Assembly (NCBI RefSeq): GCF_036663835.1
Contig: NZ_JAXOJT010000002.1
Span: forward strand, 1 to 64,000
From: Sphingomonas sp. LT1P40
GTDB taxonomy: Bacteria; Pseudomonadota; Alphaproteobacteria; Sphingomonadales; Sphingomonadaceae
Direction: 5' to 3'
DNA: 64,000 nucleotides
A program made the translations under genes and the position numbers. The notes below the pieces were generated by a model. It was not told where the DNA came from and made no database searches. It saw nothing but the letters and a program-made list of their open reading frames with translations. Positions 40,231 to 49,542 of the stretch are shown here, in pieces; the stretch's first letter is position 1, and every line of letters begins with the position of its first letter.

Positions 40231-42450
40231 ATGATGAAGCGAGTTCTTTGGATTGCCGGCAGCACGATCGCAATGGGCGCCGCCCTGCCCGCGCTGGCGC
40301 AGGACAGCGACGCGCAGGATATCGCCGAGGTCGTCGTGACCGCGCAGAAGCGCGAACAGGCGCTGATCGACGTGCCGCAATCGGTGAGCGTCGTGTCGCA
40401 GGAAGCGCTTGAGAAAGTTCAGGCGACCAACTTCGCCGATTTCCTGAAACTCGTTCCCGGCTTGCAGCTGACTCAGGCGACACCCGGTTTCGGGCGGCTG
40501 GTGCTACGCGGCATCAACACCGGCGGAGTCGCATCGACCGTGGCGGTTTATCAGGATGAAACGATCTTCGGGTCGAGCAGCGGTATCGCCAATGGCGCGA
40601 TCCTGGCCGGCGATTTCGACACGTTCGACGTTGAACGGATCGAAGTCCTGCGCGGACCGCAAGGCAGCATCTATGGCGCCAGCGCGATGGGCGGCGTGCT
40701 GAAATATGTGACGCGCAAACCGGAGCTGGGTGCGTTCGAGGCGCGCGCACGCGGCAATGTCGAAACGACGCGCGGCGGTGACGAATCCTATCTGGGCAGT
40801 GCGGTCGTCAACGTGCCGCTGGGCGATGTCCTGGCCTTCCGTGCAACCGGCTTTTATCGTGACTTCGGCGGCTACATCGACTCGATCGGCACCGGCGGGT
40901 CGGACCGCGCGGAGAATATCAACACGTTGAAGAGCTTTGGCGGACGTGCGTCGCTGTTGTTCAAGCCAAGCGAGAGCCTCTCGGTCCAGGTCAGCGCCTA
41001 TCTGCAAAATCAGGAATCGGATGCGTCGAACATCGTCGACAGCAATGCCTTCACCGGCGCGACGCTGTATGGCGGCCTGACCCAATCGCGGTTCGTGCCG
41101 GAATTTTCGGACGTTCGCTATCGCGTTTACAGCGGTGTGATCGATGCCGATCTCGGCTTTGCCAACCTGATATCGGCGACCAGCTACAGCACGCTGGAGC
41201 AGGAGTTCCGGGGCGATCTGACACCCTCGCTCGCCGCACTGGTCGCAGCGGTGTTCGGAACGCCGAACGAATTCTTTCAGGGCCAATTGACCGGTGTGAA
41301 GCGGTTCACTCAGGAAGTTCGCCTTCAATCGCCCGAAAGCGACACCTTTGAATGGTTGATCGGCGGCTATTACACGCATGAAAAGGGGCTGATCGATCAG
41401 ACATTCAATGCGGTCAATCCGGGCACGCTGACCCCGGTCCCTGGCCTGCCGCTGCTGGGCGTCGCCCGGGTTGATTCGCGCTATCGTGAAATTGCCGGCT
41501 TCGCCAATGCGACGGTGCATTTTGGCGACCGGTTCAACCTGACCGTCGGGGGCCGCTATAGCGACAACCGCCAGTCCGCCGATCAGCGATCGGACGGTGC
41601 CTTGGCAGGCGGACCGAACGTGTTGCCGACGGCTCGCTCGTCCGAGAACGTGTTCACCTTCTCGGTCGCACCGCAGTTCGAAATCAACGACCACGCGACC
41701 GTCTATGCGCGGGTGGCCAAGGGGTTTCGCCCGGGCGGGCCGAACATTCTCGCGCCGGGAGCTCCCGCCAGCGTGCGAACCTATGACTCGGATTCGCTGA
41801 TCAGCTATGAGATCGGCGTGAAGGCCGAAACTGCCGACCGCAGCTTCACGATCGACATTGCCGCTTTCCATATCGACTGGAGCGACATTCAGGTGTTCGG
41901 CCAGGTGCCGGTCAACAACACGACCTTTGGCGTGAACTTCAACGGCGGCAAGGCCAGGAGCGACGGCGTCGAATTCACCGCCACGTTGCGTCCTACGCGC
42001 GGCTTCAACGTGTCGTTCAACGGCGCCTATACCAACGCCAAGCTGAAGGACGACACGCCGGCGCAGGTCGGCGGACGCAGCGGCGATCGTCTGCCTTACA
42101 CGCCCAAATTCAGCATCGGTGCCAATGCCGATTACGAATGGTCGCTGGGCGGCGACACCACGGCGTTCGTCGGGGCATCGATCCGCAGCCTGTCGAAACA
42201 GCCCGCCGCCTTCAACGCGGCTTTCCGTACCGCCAATGGGCGCCAGCGTTATCTGCCCGCTTATGAAGTCGTCGATCTTCGTACCGGCGTCGATTTCGGC
42301 CGCTATTCGATCGAGCTTTACGCCAAGAACCTGACCGATGCAGAGGGCAAGACGTCGTTCGAGGAGCCGAGCAACATTCCGCTGGGTGCCGCCGGAACGG
42401 CCGTCATCCGCCCCCGGACGTTTGGCATCAGCCTGACCGCCGGGTTTTGA
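40231..42450 (+). CDS. TonB-dependent receptor of the D-amino-acid peptide locus
   Basis: 739 residues: signal peptide (GAALPALAQ), TonB-box-like region (EVVVTAQKREQAL), plug (IDVPQSVSVVSQEAL, VERIEVLRGPQGSIYG) and a barrel ending RTFGISLTAGF. No STN domain, so no direct FecR signalling. It is the FpvA/CirA-like medium-size type. As first gene of an operon encoding DgcN, a transporter and periplasmic peptidases, it probably imports an oligopeptide or murein fragment; this is inference. The ATG at 40231 has GGGGGA 7 nt upstream; a leader of roughly 135 nt with small hairpins (GGGAA-TCG-TTCCC near 40125) separates it from the promoter. Confidence 0.92.
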   Translation: MMKRVLWIAGSTIAMGAALPALAQDSDAQDIAEVVVTAQKREQALIDVPQSVSVVSQEALEKVQATNFADFLKLVPGLQLTQATPGFGRLVLRGINTGGVASTVAVYQDETIFGSSSGIANGAILAGDFDTFDVERIEVLRGPQGSIYGASAMGGVLKYVTRKPELGAFEARARGNVETTRGGDESYLGSAVVNVPLGDVLAFRATGFYRDFGGYIDSIGTGGSDRAENINTLKSFGGRASLLFKPSESLSVQVSAYLQNQESDASNIVDSNAFTGATLYGGLTQSRFVPEFSDVRYRVYSGVIDADLGFANLISATSYSTLEQEFRGDLTPSLAALVAAVFGTPNEFFQGQLTGVKRFTQEVRLQSPESDTFEWLIGGYYTHEKGLIDQTFNAVNPGTLTPVPGLPLLGVARVDSRYREIAGFANATVHFGDRFNLTVGGRYSDNRQSADQRSDGALAGGPNVLPTARSSENVFTFSVAPQFEINDHATVYARVAKGFRPGGPNILAPGAPASVRTYDSDSLISYEIGVKAETADRSFTIDIAAFHIDWSDIQVFGQVPVNNTTFGVNFNGGKARSDGVEFTATLRPTRGFNVSFNGAYTNAKLKDDTPAQVGGRSGDRLPYTPKFSIGANADYEWSLGGDTTAFVGASIRSLSKQPAAFNAAFRTANGRQRYLPAYEVVDLRTGVDFGRYSIELYAKNLTDAEGKTSFEEPSNIPLGAAGTAVIRPRTFGISLTAGF

Positions 42451-42472
42451 CGACGCACCGGAGAGAATTGAG

Positions 42473-43528
42473 ATGGCCACTGCGTTGCAACGGCGTGTGA
42501 ACGCCGATGGGGAGGGCGCGACAATGCTGCCCCAGCCCTATCTGCTGTTCCTGGGCGACACGACCGAGGCGGGTTTTGCCAAGACCGCGTTCGGGCTGGC
42601 GGATTGGGCAGCGGATCGCTGCGTGGGGGAACTGGGGGTCGCTGGTTGTACGGTGACGACCGGGCTGCCCCATCTGTCGCCCGCCGAAGCAAAGGCTGCG
42701 GGCGCGCGGTCGCTGCTGATCGGGGTCGCCAATCAGGGCGGGGTGATCGGCGAAAGCTGGATCGCATCGCTGGTCGCGGCGATGGAGGCGGGGCTGGACA
42801 TCGTCAGCGGGCTGCACGTCCGGCTGGCGAGCGTGCCCGAGCTGGCAGCTACGGCGGCACGAACCGGGCAACGGCTGATCGACGTGCGCACCCCGCCGTC
42901 GGACATTCCCATCGCAACCGGACGCAGGCGCAGCGGCAAACGGTTGCTGACGGTCGGCACCGATTGTGCGCTGGGCAAGAAATACACCGCGCTGGCGCTG
43001 CACCGGGCATTCGTCGCACGCGAGATCGATGCGGACTTCCGCGCGACGGGGCAGACCGGCATCATGATCGCCGGAGGGGGGATCCCGATGGACGCGGTGA
43101 TTTCGGATTTCGAGGCGGGGGCGGCGGAAATGCTGAGTCCCGATGCGGCGGACGGCCATTGGGATCTGGTCGAGGGTCAGGGGTCGATCTATCACCCGGC
43201 CTATGCGGCGGTTTCGCTCGGCCTGTTGCATGGCAGCCAGCCCGACGTGTTCGTCGTATGCCATGATCCGGCGCGCGAGCATGTGCTGGGGCTGGAGGGA
43301 TACAGCCTGCCCAGCATTGAGGATGTCATTGACCTGACCATCCGGCTGGGATCGCGGACCAATCCGGCGATCCGTTGCGGCGGGGTCAGCTTCAACACGT
43401 CGCGCTACAGCGAAGCGGCGGCGACCGCGCTGATGGCAGCGGAGAGCGAGCGGCTGGGGATGCCCGTCGCCGATCCGATCCGCGGCGGCGCGGCGTTCGA
43501 CGCGCTCGTCGACAGCTGCCTCGCATGA
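42473..43528 (+). CDS. dgcN: DUF1611 protein, putative D-glutamate N-acetyltransferase DgcN
   Basis: 351 residues of the DUF1611 family. The N-terminal Rossmann-like part (LLFLGDTTEAGFAKTAFGLADW) is followed by a P-loop-like GTDCALGKKYT (about 162-172) and a C-terminal domain (LVEGQGSIYHPAYAAVSLGLL, DVFVVCHDPAREH). DUF1611 proteins were shown to N-acetylate D-glutamate as the first step of a D-Glu catabolic route, with DgcA racemising the product and a deacetylase (DgcD, not seen here) releasing L-Glu. The dgcA homologue lies just upstream of this operon. Two starts are plausible: ATG 42473 (GGAGAG upstream) and ATG 42524 (GGGGAGGG 7 nt upstream). The next gene overlaps by ATGA. Confidence 0.87.
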   Translation: MATALQRRVNADGEGATMLPQPYLLFLGDTTEAGFAKTAFGLADWAADRCVGELGVAGCTVTTGLPHLSPAEAKAAGARSLLIGVANQGGVIGESWIASLVAAMEAGLDIVSGLHVRLASVPELAATAARTGQRLIDVRTPPSDIPIATGRRRSGKRLLTVGTDCALGKKYTALALHRAFVAREIDADFRATGQTGIMIAGGGIPMDAVISDFEAGAAEMLSPDAADGHWDLVEGQGSIYHPAYAAVSLGLLHGSQPDVFVVCHDPAREHVLGLEGYSLPSIEDVIDLTIRLGSRTNPAIRCGGVSFNTSRYSEAAATALMAAESERLGMPVADPIRGGAAFDALVDSCLA

Positions 43529-44646
43529 GCCCGGGCGGCGGGTCGAGCTGGTTCCAGCGCTTCCTGCTGCCCGGCTTCGCGCTGAAAGCGGTCATCATCG
43601 GCGGCGGCTATGCCACCGGCCGCGAGCTGGCCGAGTATTTCGTGCCCGCCGGGCCGTGGGGCGGGCTTGCCGCCATGCTGCTGGCGACGGCGATCTGGAG
43701 CATCGTCGCAGCGCTGACCTTCGCGCTCGCTCGTGCGCTGAACGCCTATGACTATCGCAGCTTCTTTCAGGCATTGCTGGGCCCGGCATGGATCGCGTTC
43801 GAGGTTGCGTATCTGATCTTCGTCATCCTGATCCTCGCCGTGTTCGGCGCAGCGGCGGGGGCGATCGGGGCGGCGACCTTCGGCTGGCCCGAAGTGGCGG
43901 GGTCGGTGCTGCTGGCGGTCGGGATCGTCGCCACCACTGCGCTCGGCACCGGCGCGGTCGAGCAGCTGTTCAAATGGGTCTCGTTCCTGCTCTATGGCGT
44001 CTATGCGCTGTTTCTGGTGCTGGCGCTGGCCAGTTTCGGCGGGCTGATCGGCGAAGGGTTCGCCGCCGCGCCGCCGCCGTCAGGCAACTGGATCGCAGGC
44101 GGGCTGACCTATGCCAGCTACAACATCGTCGGCGCGGTCGTGATCCTGCCGGTGCTGCGGCATCTGACCAGCCAGCGCGATGCGGTAGTTTCCGGGCTGA
44201 TCGCCGGCCCGCTGGCGATGTTGCCCGCAATCCTGTTCTTCGTCGCGATGATGGCCTTCTATCCGCAGATCGGGGCGGAGGCATTGCCGTCCGATTTCCT
44301 GCTGCGGATGATGGGCATCCCCGCATTTCACCTGCTGTTCCAGATCATGATTTTCGCCGCCCTGCTCGAAAGCGGCGCGGGCGCGGTGCATGCGGTCAAC
44401 GAACGGATTTCGGGTGCGGTCGAGGCAAGTGGACGCCCAGCGCTGGGCACCCGCGCACGCGCAGCGATCGGCGTCGGCATCCTGACCGGCTGCATGTTCG
44501 TCGCCGCGCGGATCGGCCTGATCGACCTGATTGCCAGCGGTTACCGCTTCCTCGCCTGGATGTTTCTGGGGGTCTATCTCGTGCCGTTGCTGACGATCGG
44601 CGTCTGGCGACTGTTTCGTACCAAATCCAAGGAATCGCTGCCATGA
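43525..44646 (+). CDS. YkvI-like inner-membrane transporter (APC superfamily)
   Basis: 373 residues and about ten hydrophobic helices. The first helix contains AVIIGGGYATGRELAEYFVP, similar to the G-x-G-F-A-S-G-x-E start of YkvI-like proteins and reminiscent of sodium-coupled APC-fold carriers. No experimentally known substrate for the family comes to mind. Its place between dgcN and two peptidase genes (ATGA overlaps on both sides) makes it the likely inner-membrane carrier of the operon, perhaps for D-glutamate or a small D-peptide. The start is the ATG at 43525; longer frames only overlap dgcN. Confidence 0.83.
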   Translation: MSPGGGSSWFQRFLLPGFALKAVIIGGGYATGRELAEYFVPAGPWGGLAAMLLATAIWSIVAALTFALARALNAYDYRSFFQALLGPAWIAFEVAYLIFVILILAVFGAAAGAIGAATFGWPEVAGSVLLAVGIVATTALGTGAVEQLFKWVSFLLYGVYALFLVLALASFGGLIGEGFAAAPPPSGNWIAGGLTYASYNIVGAVVILPVLRHLTSQRDAVVSGLIAGPLAMLPAILFFVAMMAFYPQIGAEALPSDFLLRMMGIPAFHLLFQIMIFAALLESGAGAVHAVNERISGAVEASGRPALGTRARAAIGVGILTGCMFVAARIGLIDLIASGYRFLAWMFLGVYLVPLLTIGVWRLFRTKSKESLP

Positions 44647-46220
44647 AGCCGATCCATCTGCTGGCTCTAAGCCTGCTCGCGTTTGCGACTCCGGCGGCGG
44701 CCGATCCGCCCGGCGATCTGGCGGCAAAGGTCGAGGCGCTACGCAAAAAGGTCGGCGCAACCGGCATCTCGATCGCCATCGTCGAGAATGGCAAAACCAC
44801 GCTGTCGCGCGGCTGGGGCGAGCGCAAGCTGGGCGAGAGCGCCAAGGTCGACAGCGCCACGATTTTCCAGACCGGATCGACCGGCAAGGCGATGACTGCC
44901 GCCGCGCTCGCCATCCTCGTCGATGAAGGCAAGATCGCGTGGGACGATCCGGTCATCAAGCATATGCCGTGGTTCCGCATGCATGACGCCTGGGTGACGC
45001 GTGAGATCACTGTCCGCGACCTGCTGGTCCATCGCAGCGGGCTGGGGCTGGGACAGGGCGACTTGATGTTCGTGCCGCGCACCTATCTCACCCGCAAGCA
45101 GACGGTCGAGCGCGTCGCGCATTTGAAGCCGAAGACCAGTTTCCGCGCCGCCTATGCCTATGACAATATCCTCTATGCCGTCGCGGGACAGCTGATCGAG
45201 GAAGTCACCGGCAAGACATGGGAGGTGTTCATGCGCGACCGCGTGCTGCGCGCCGGAGGCATGAAGCACGCGACCAGCGACAGCGAGGACCGCTTCCGCA
45301 TCGCTAACCGCTCCTGGCCGCACGCCCGCCTGTCGGGGGCTTTGCGTGGCCTCGGCCCGCAGCAAGTGCTCGACGAGCGCGACGAACTGGGCCGCAATGG
45401 CGCACCCGCAGGCGGCATCGCAATGAGCGCGGACGACATGGCCGCGTGGCTGAAAATCCAGCTGGGCTATGGCGCGCTGCCCGACGGCAGACGTCTGTTC
45501 AGCGAGAAGCAGGCGAAGGAAATGTGGAACCCGGTGGTGACGATGCCGATCACCCCCCTGCCCGCCTCGCTCGCGCCAGCCATGCCGAATTATCAGGCCT
45601 ATGCGCTGGGCTGGCAGGTTCAGGATTATCGCGGCCACCGCATTGTCGCGCATAGCGGTGGCGTGTTTGGATCGATCACCCGCGTGGTGATGGTGCCGGA
45701 CAAGAACATCGCTTTCGCAATCATGCTGAATTCCGAGGACAGCGGGCTGCTGCTCGGCCTCTACTACATGCTGCTCGACCATTATCTGGACGTGCCGGAC
45801 TATGACTGGCCGACGAAGTGGCAGAGCTGGTACGAGGCACGGCTGGAAGGCGGCCGGGCGTTCGTGGCACAGGCCAAGGCGACACCGGTCAAGGTGGGTC
45901 CGTCGCTCGACCCGGCGCGCTATGCCGGTCGTTATCGCGATCCCTGGTATGGCGACATCGTCGTGGCATCGACCCCGGCGGGCCTGACGATCGACTTCAC
46001 CTCGACCCCGCGCATGAAAGGGCGGCTGAAGCACTGGCAATATGACAGCTTCGTCAGCGAGTATGACGACAAGGCGATCGAGCCAGCCTATGTCACCTTC
46101 GCGCTCGATGCCGATGGCAAGGTGACCGGGGTGACGATGAAGGCCGTCAGCCCGATCGCGGACTTCAGCTGGGATTTTCACGATCTCGACCTAAAGCCGG
46201 TATCGGAGGCCGCGAAGTGA
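44643..46220 (+). CDS. Exported serine hydrolase, beta-lactamase/D-aminopeptidase type
   Basis: 525 residues with a signal peptide (LLALSLLAFATPAAA). The catalytic domain (about 25-380) has Ser79-x-x-Lys82 (GSTGK), YAYDNILYAV (Y-x-N) and HSGGVFGS (H-S-G). A C-terminal lipocalin-like domain (about 420-520, DUF3471-like, ARYAGRYRDPWYGDI) is typical of family S12 D-aminopeptidases and related esterases. Unlike the other serine hydrolase of this locus, it has no membrane helices after the catalytic domain, so it is probably a soluble periplasmic enzyme. The ATGA overlap with the transporter gene and GTGA with the dipeptidase support one operon. Substrate inferred: peptides with D-residues. Confidence 0.9.
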   Translation: MKPIHLLALSLLAFATPAAADPPGDLAAKVEALRKKVGATGISIAIVENGKTTLSRGWGERKLGESAKVDSATIFQTGSTGKAMTAAALAILVDEGKIAWDDPVIKHMPWFRMHDAWVTREITVRDLLVHRSGLGLGQGDLMFVPRTYLTRKQTVERVAHLKPKTSFRAAYAYDNILYAVAGQLIEEVTGKTWEVFMRDRVLRAGGMKHATSDSEDRFRIANRSWPHARLSGALRGLGPQQVLDERDELGRNGAPAGGIAMSADDMAAWLKIQLGYGALPDGRRLFSEKQAKEMWNPVVTMPITPLPASLAPAMPNYQAYALGWQVQDYRGHRIVAHSGGVFGSITRVVMVPDKNIAFAIMLNSEDSGLLLGLYYMLLDHYLDVPDYDWPTKWQSWYEARLEGGRAFVAQAKATPVKVGPSLDPARYAGRYRDPWYGDIVVASTPAGLTIDFTSTPRMKGRLKHWQYDSFVSEYDDKAIEPAYVTFALDADGKVTGVTMKAVSPIADFSWDFHDLDLKPVSEAAK

Positions 46221-47395
46221 GGCGCGTCGCCACCCTACTTGGCGCGTGTGTCTTGTCGGCCTGTGCGACGACCTCGCAGACCGCAAGCGATCCGGCCGCA
46301 CTGCACAGCCGCATGCTCACGCTCGACACGCATCTCGACACGCCATTGCATTTCGGGCGTGCGGGGTGGCGGTTCGACGTCGCGCACGATCTGGCGAGCG
46401 ATATGTCGCAAGTCGATGGCGGGCGGATGAGGGCGGGCGCGCTCGATGGCGGCTTCTTCGTCATCTATACCGATCAGGGGCCGCTGACGGCGAAAGGCTA
46501 TGCCGATGCGCTGGCGTTCGCGCGCGCGCGGTCCGACCTGATCGACCGCACGATTGCGACCTATCCAAAGCTGGTCGCGCCTGCGCTCACTGCTGATGAT
46601 GCTCGGCGGCTGAACCGCGAGGGAAAGCTGATCGCATTCAGGTCGATCGAGAACAGCTACCCCTTGGGCGAGGACCTGTCGCTGCTCGCCGAATTCCGCG
46701 CAAAGGGCGTGCGGATGGCCGGGCCGGTGCACGGCAAGAACAACCAGTTCGCCGACAGCGCGACCGACACGCCGCGCTGGAATGGCCTCAGCGCGCTCGG
46801 CCGCAAATGGGTCGCGGAGATGAACCGGCTGGGGATGGTGATCGACGCCAGCCATGCGTCGGACGCCGCGTTCGACCAGCTGCTGGAGCTGTCGAAAACG
46901 CCGATCATCCTGTCGCACTCCAGCCTGAAATCGGCTTACGACCACCCACGCAATCTGGACGAAGGGCGGCTGCGCAAGCTGGCGGCCAAGGGCGGTGCGA
47001 TGTGTGTTTCCACCATCTATATGTCGGAAATGAACCTGTCGGCCGAACGCGCCGATCTGTTCGGCAAATACGAGGCGATCGGCACGATGACGCCCGCCGA
47101 ACAGGGCGACCTCACCCGTCGCTGGCGCGATCTGGATACCCGCGAGAAGATGTGGGCGTCCGATTTCGAGAAATTCATGGCGATGCTGTTGCGCGCGATC
47201 GATGTGGCCGGGGTCGATCATATCTGCATCGGCGCGGACTGGGACGGCGGCGGCGGCCTCGACGGGATCGAGGATATCACCGCATTGCCCAAGGTCACGG
47301 CACGGTTGAAGGCGGCGGGTTACAGCGACGCCGATATCGAGAAGATCTGGAGCGGCAATGTGCTGCGGATTCTCGCGGCACAGCGCGGCGCTTAA
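46217..47395 (+). CDS. Membrane dipeptidase (renal dipeptidase, family M19), lipoprotein
   Basis: 392 residues. A lipobox LSAC gives an acylated Cys16, so it should be a periplasmic lipoprotein. The M19 metal sites are visible: H-x-D in LDTHLD, a bridging Glu in SIENSY, His in IDASHAS, His in ILSHSS and the Asp in GADWDGGG. M19 enzymes cleave dipeptides, including those with a C-terminal D-residue, which suits this locus. GTG start overlapping the previous stop. Last gene of the operon; no clear terminator follows, and a tRNA gene on the opposite strand ends 54 bp further on. Confidence 0.93.
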   Translation: MRRVATLLGACVLSACATTSQTASDPAALHSRMLTLDTHLDTPLHFGRAGWRFDVAHDLASDMSQVDGGRMRAGALDGGFFVIYTDQGPLTAKGYADALAFARARSDLIDRTIATYPKLVAPALTADDARRLNREGKLIAFRSIENSYPLGEDLSLLAEFRAKGVRMAGPVHGKNNQFADSATDTPRWNGLSALGRKWVAEMNRLGMVIDASHASDAAFDQLLELSKTPIILSHSSLKSAYDHPRNLDEGRLRKLAAKGGAMCVSTIYMSEMNLSAERADLFGKYEAIGTMTPAEQGDLTRRWRDLDTREKMWASDFEKFMAMLLRAIDVAGVDHICIGADWDGGGGLDGIEDITALPKVTARLKAAGYSDADIEKIWSGNVLRILAAQRGA

Positions 47396-47448
47396 GGGCT
47401 CAACGAAGTCATTGAGGCGCCCATCGCGCCCCAATCTCGCCCGAAAAA

Positions 47449-47523
<75 letters not shown>

Positions 47524-47624
47524 ACTCGGGCAGGGGCGGCGTGTCCGGCCCCGCGCGGGAGCGGCCCTTTCGCGCGGGCACGGCCCATTGTCAAGGCGAA
47601 GGCGGCGGGTTTATCGGTATCGTC

Positions 47625-47753
47625 ATGACTGACGCCGACAAAAACGCCCGCCGCGCCGCCGCGCTCCGCGAAAATCTGCGCAAACGCAAGGCGCAGGCGC
47701 GGGAAACGGCCACCGTGCCGCCGGTCGCCGAAGACAAACCTATCGAGCGGTGA
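47625..47753 (+). CDS. Small lysine/arginine-rich protein of 42 residues, unknown
   Basis: ATG at 47625 to TGA at 47753. The sequence MTDADKNARRAAALRENLRKRKAQARE is strongly charged and helical, followed by a short Pro-containing tail. I recall similar short proteins annotated as hypothetical in sphingomonads, but cannot check. The first 40 residues could contact nucleic acid or the ribosome. Its end overlaps the stop region of the convergent aminopeptidase gene by 14 bp. Confidence 0.6.
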   Translation: MTDADKNARRAAALRENLRKRKAQARETATVPPVAEDKPIER

Positions 47754-49542
47754 TCGGGCGGCACTTCGCCTCCAGCCACACCCGCTCGTCCGGCGACAGT
47801 TGCGGGCCGAGCACCTCCAGCACCTTCGCGTGATAGCCGTCGAGCCAGCGGCGCTCCTCCTCGCTCAACAGTCCCGGTTCGATCAGCCCGCGCTCGATCG
47901 GGCAAAAGGTCAGCGTCTCGAACCCCAGCATCGGCGATTCCGCGCCCGGAATGTCCTGTTCGGTCACCAGCACCAGATTTTCGATACGGATGCCGAACTC
48001 GCCCGCCTTATAGTAACCCGGCTCGTTCGACAGGAACATGCCCGCGCACAGCGGCTCGGACGGCCCACCGCCGGGATAGCTGGGCGCGGCGATGCGCTGC
48101 GGCCCTTCATGTACCGACAGATACGCGCCGACGCCGTGGCCGGTGCCGTGGCCATAATCGCAGCCGACCTCCCATAGCGGCCGCCGCGCGAACGCGTCGA
48201 TCTGGCCACCCGTGGTCCCTTCCGGGAACACGGCGGTGGCAATGGCGATATGCCCCTTCAGCACGCGGGTGAAGCGGTCGCGCATTTCCTGCGTCGGTTC
48301 CCCCACCGGGATCACACGGGTCACATCGGTGGTGCCGTCGGCATATTGCCCGCCCGAGTCGACAAGATACAGCTGGCCGGTCTCGACGGCCAGGCTCGAT
48401 TCGTCGGTCACCTTGTAATGCGGGATCGCGCCGTTCGGCCCGGTTGCAGAGATGGTGTCGAACGACAGATCCTTCAGCACGCCGGTTTCCTCGCGGAACG
48501 CCTGAAGCCGGTCGGCGGCGGACATTTCGGTAATGCCGCCCTTGGGCATTTCCGCCTCCGCCCATTTCAGGAAGCGGGCGAGCGCCGCGCCGTCGCGGGC
48601 CTGGGCTGCCTTGTGGCCGGAAATCTCAACGTCGTTCTTGATCGCCTTGGCCAGCACCACCGGATCGCGCACCTGCAAGAGTTTCGCGCCGCCAGCGTCG
48701 AGCGCATCGAAGATCGCCGCCACGGCGCGCTCCGGATCGACCGCCACTCGCTTGCCCGCGAATGCCGCCAGTGCGGGGGCGAACGCGCTACGTTCATGGA
48801 TGCGCACGGCATTGCCCAGATGCTGCGCGACATCGTCACCCACCTTCTCGCGCGCCACGAACAGGTCGGCGGTGCCGTCATTGTTGACGATGGCATAGGC
48901 CAGCGCGACCGGCGTATGGCTGACGTCATCGCCGCGCACATTGAACGCCCAGGCGATCGAATCGAGCGCGGACAGCACCACCGCGTCGGCCTTGCGCTCG
49001 GCCAGCCAGTCGGCGATATCGGCGCGCTTGGCGGCGCTGGTCTTGCCTGCCGTGGTATCGGCCTGCACGCTCAATTTCGCGTCGGACGGCTGCGGCCGCT
49101 CGGCCCAGACGGCGTCGATCGGGTTTGCGGTCACCGCGACCAGCTCCGCGCCCTTCTCGGCCAGCGCCTTGCGCGCTTCCTCGACCCAGCCGCGCGTATG
49201 CAGCCACGGGTCGTATCCGATCCGCCCGCCATTCGGCGCATGCTCGCCCAGCCACGCCGCGATGCTGACCTGCGGCACCGGCACATAGTCCCAATGCGCA
49301 CCATCGACCTGCTGACGCACCTGCAACGTATAGCGCCCGTCGGTGAAGATCGCCGCCGCCTCCGGCAACACCACCGCGCTCCCGGCGCTACCCTGAAACC
49401 CGGTCAGCCAGCCCAGCCGCTGGGCATAGCCGCCAACATATTCGCTCATATGCTCATCGGTCAGCGGCACGACAAAGCCGTCGAGGCGGTCACGCTTCAG
49501 CTGCGCGCGCAGCGCGGTCAGACGATCGGCATAGCTGGACAT
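47740..49542 (-). CDS. Xaa-Pro aminopeptidase (aminopeptidase P, family M24B)
   Basis: 600 residues with the three-domain layout of long aminopeptidase P: two creatinase-like N-terminal domains (about 1-150 with VVPLTDEHMSEYVG, then to about 300) and a C-terminal pita-bread metallopeptidase. Metal ligands appear in LYLVDSGGQYADGTTDVTR (Asp, Asp), GHGTGHGVGAYLSVHEGP (His) and the two Glu of MFLSNEPGYYK and FGIRIENLVLV. It removes N-terminal residues preceding proline in the cytoplasm. The start is the ATG at 49542 (MSSYADRL); other ATGs at 49548 and 49566 are possible. Monocistronic as far as seen. Confidence 0.93.
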   Translation of the reverse strand: MSSYADRLTALRAQLKRDRLDGFVVPLTDEHMSEYVGGYAQRLGWLTGFQGSAGSAVVLPEAAAIFTDGRYTLQVRQQVDGAHWDYVPVPQVSIAAWLGEHAPNGGRIGYDPWLHTRGWVEEARKALAEKGAELVAVTANPIDAVWAERPQPSDAKLSVQADTTAGKTSAAKRADIADWLAERKADAVVLSALDSIAWAFNVRGDDVSHTPVALAYAIVNNDGTADLFVAREKVGDDVAQHLGNAVRIHERSAFAPALAAFAGKRVAVDPERAVAAIFDALDAGGAKLLQVRDPVVLAKAIKNDVEISGHKAAQARDGAALARFLKWAEAEMPKGGITEMSAADRLQAFREETGVLKDLSFDTISATGPNGAIPHYKVTDESSLAVETGQLYLVDSGGQYADGTTDVTRVIPVGEPTQEMRDRFTRVLKGHIAIATAVFPEGTTGGQIDAFARRPLWEVGCDYGHGTGHGVGAYLSVHEGPQRIAAPSYPGGGPSEPLCAGMFLSNEPGYYKAGEFGIRIENLVLVTEQDIPGAESPMLGFETLTFCPIERGLIEPGLLSEEERRWLDGYHAKVLEVLGPQLSPDERVWLEAKCRPITAR

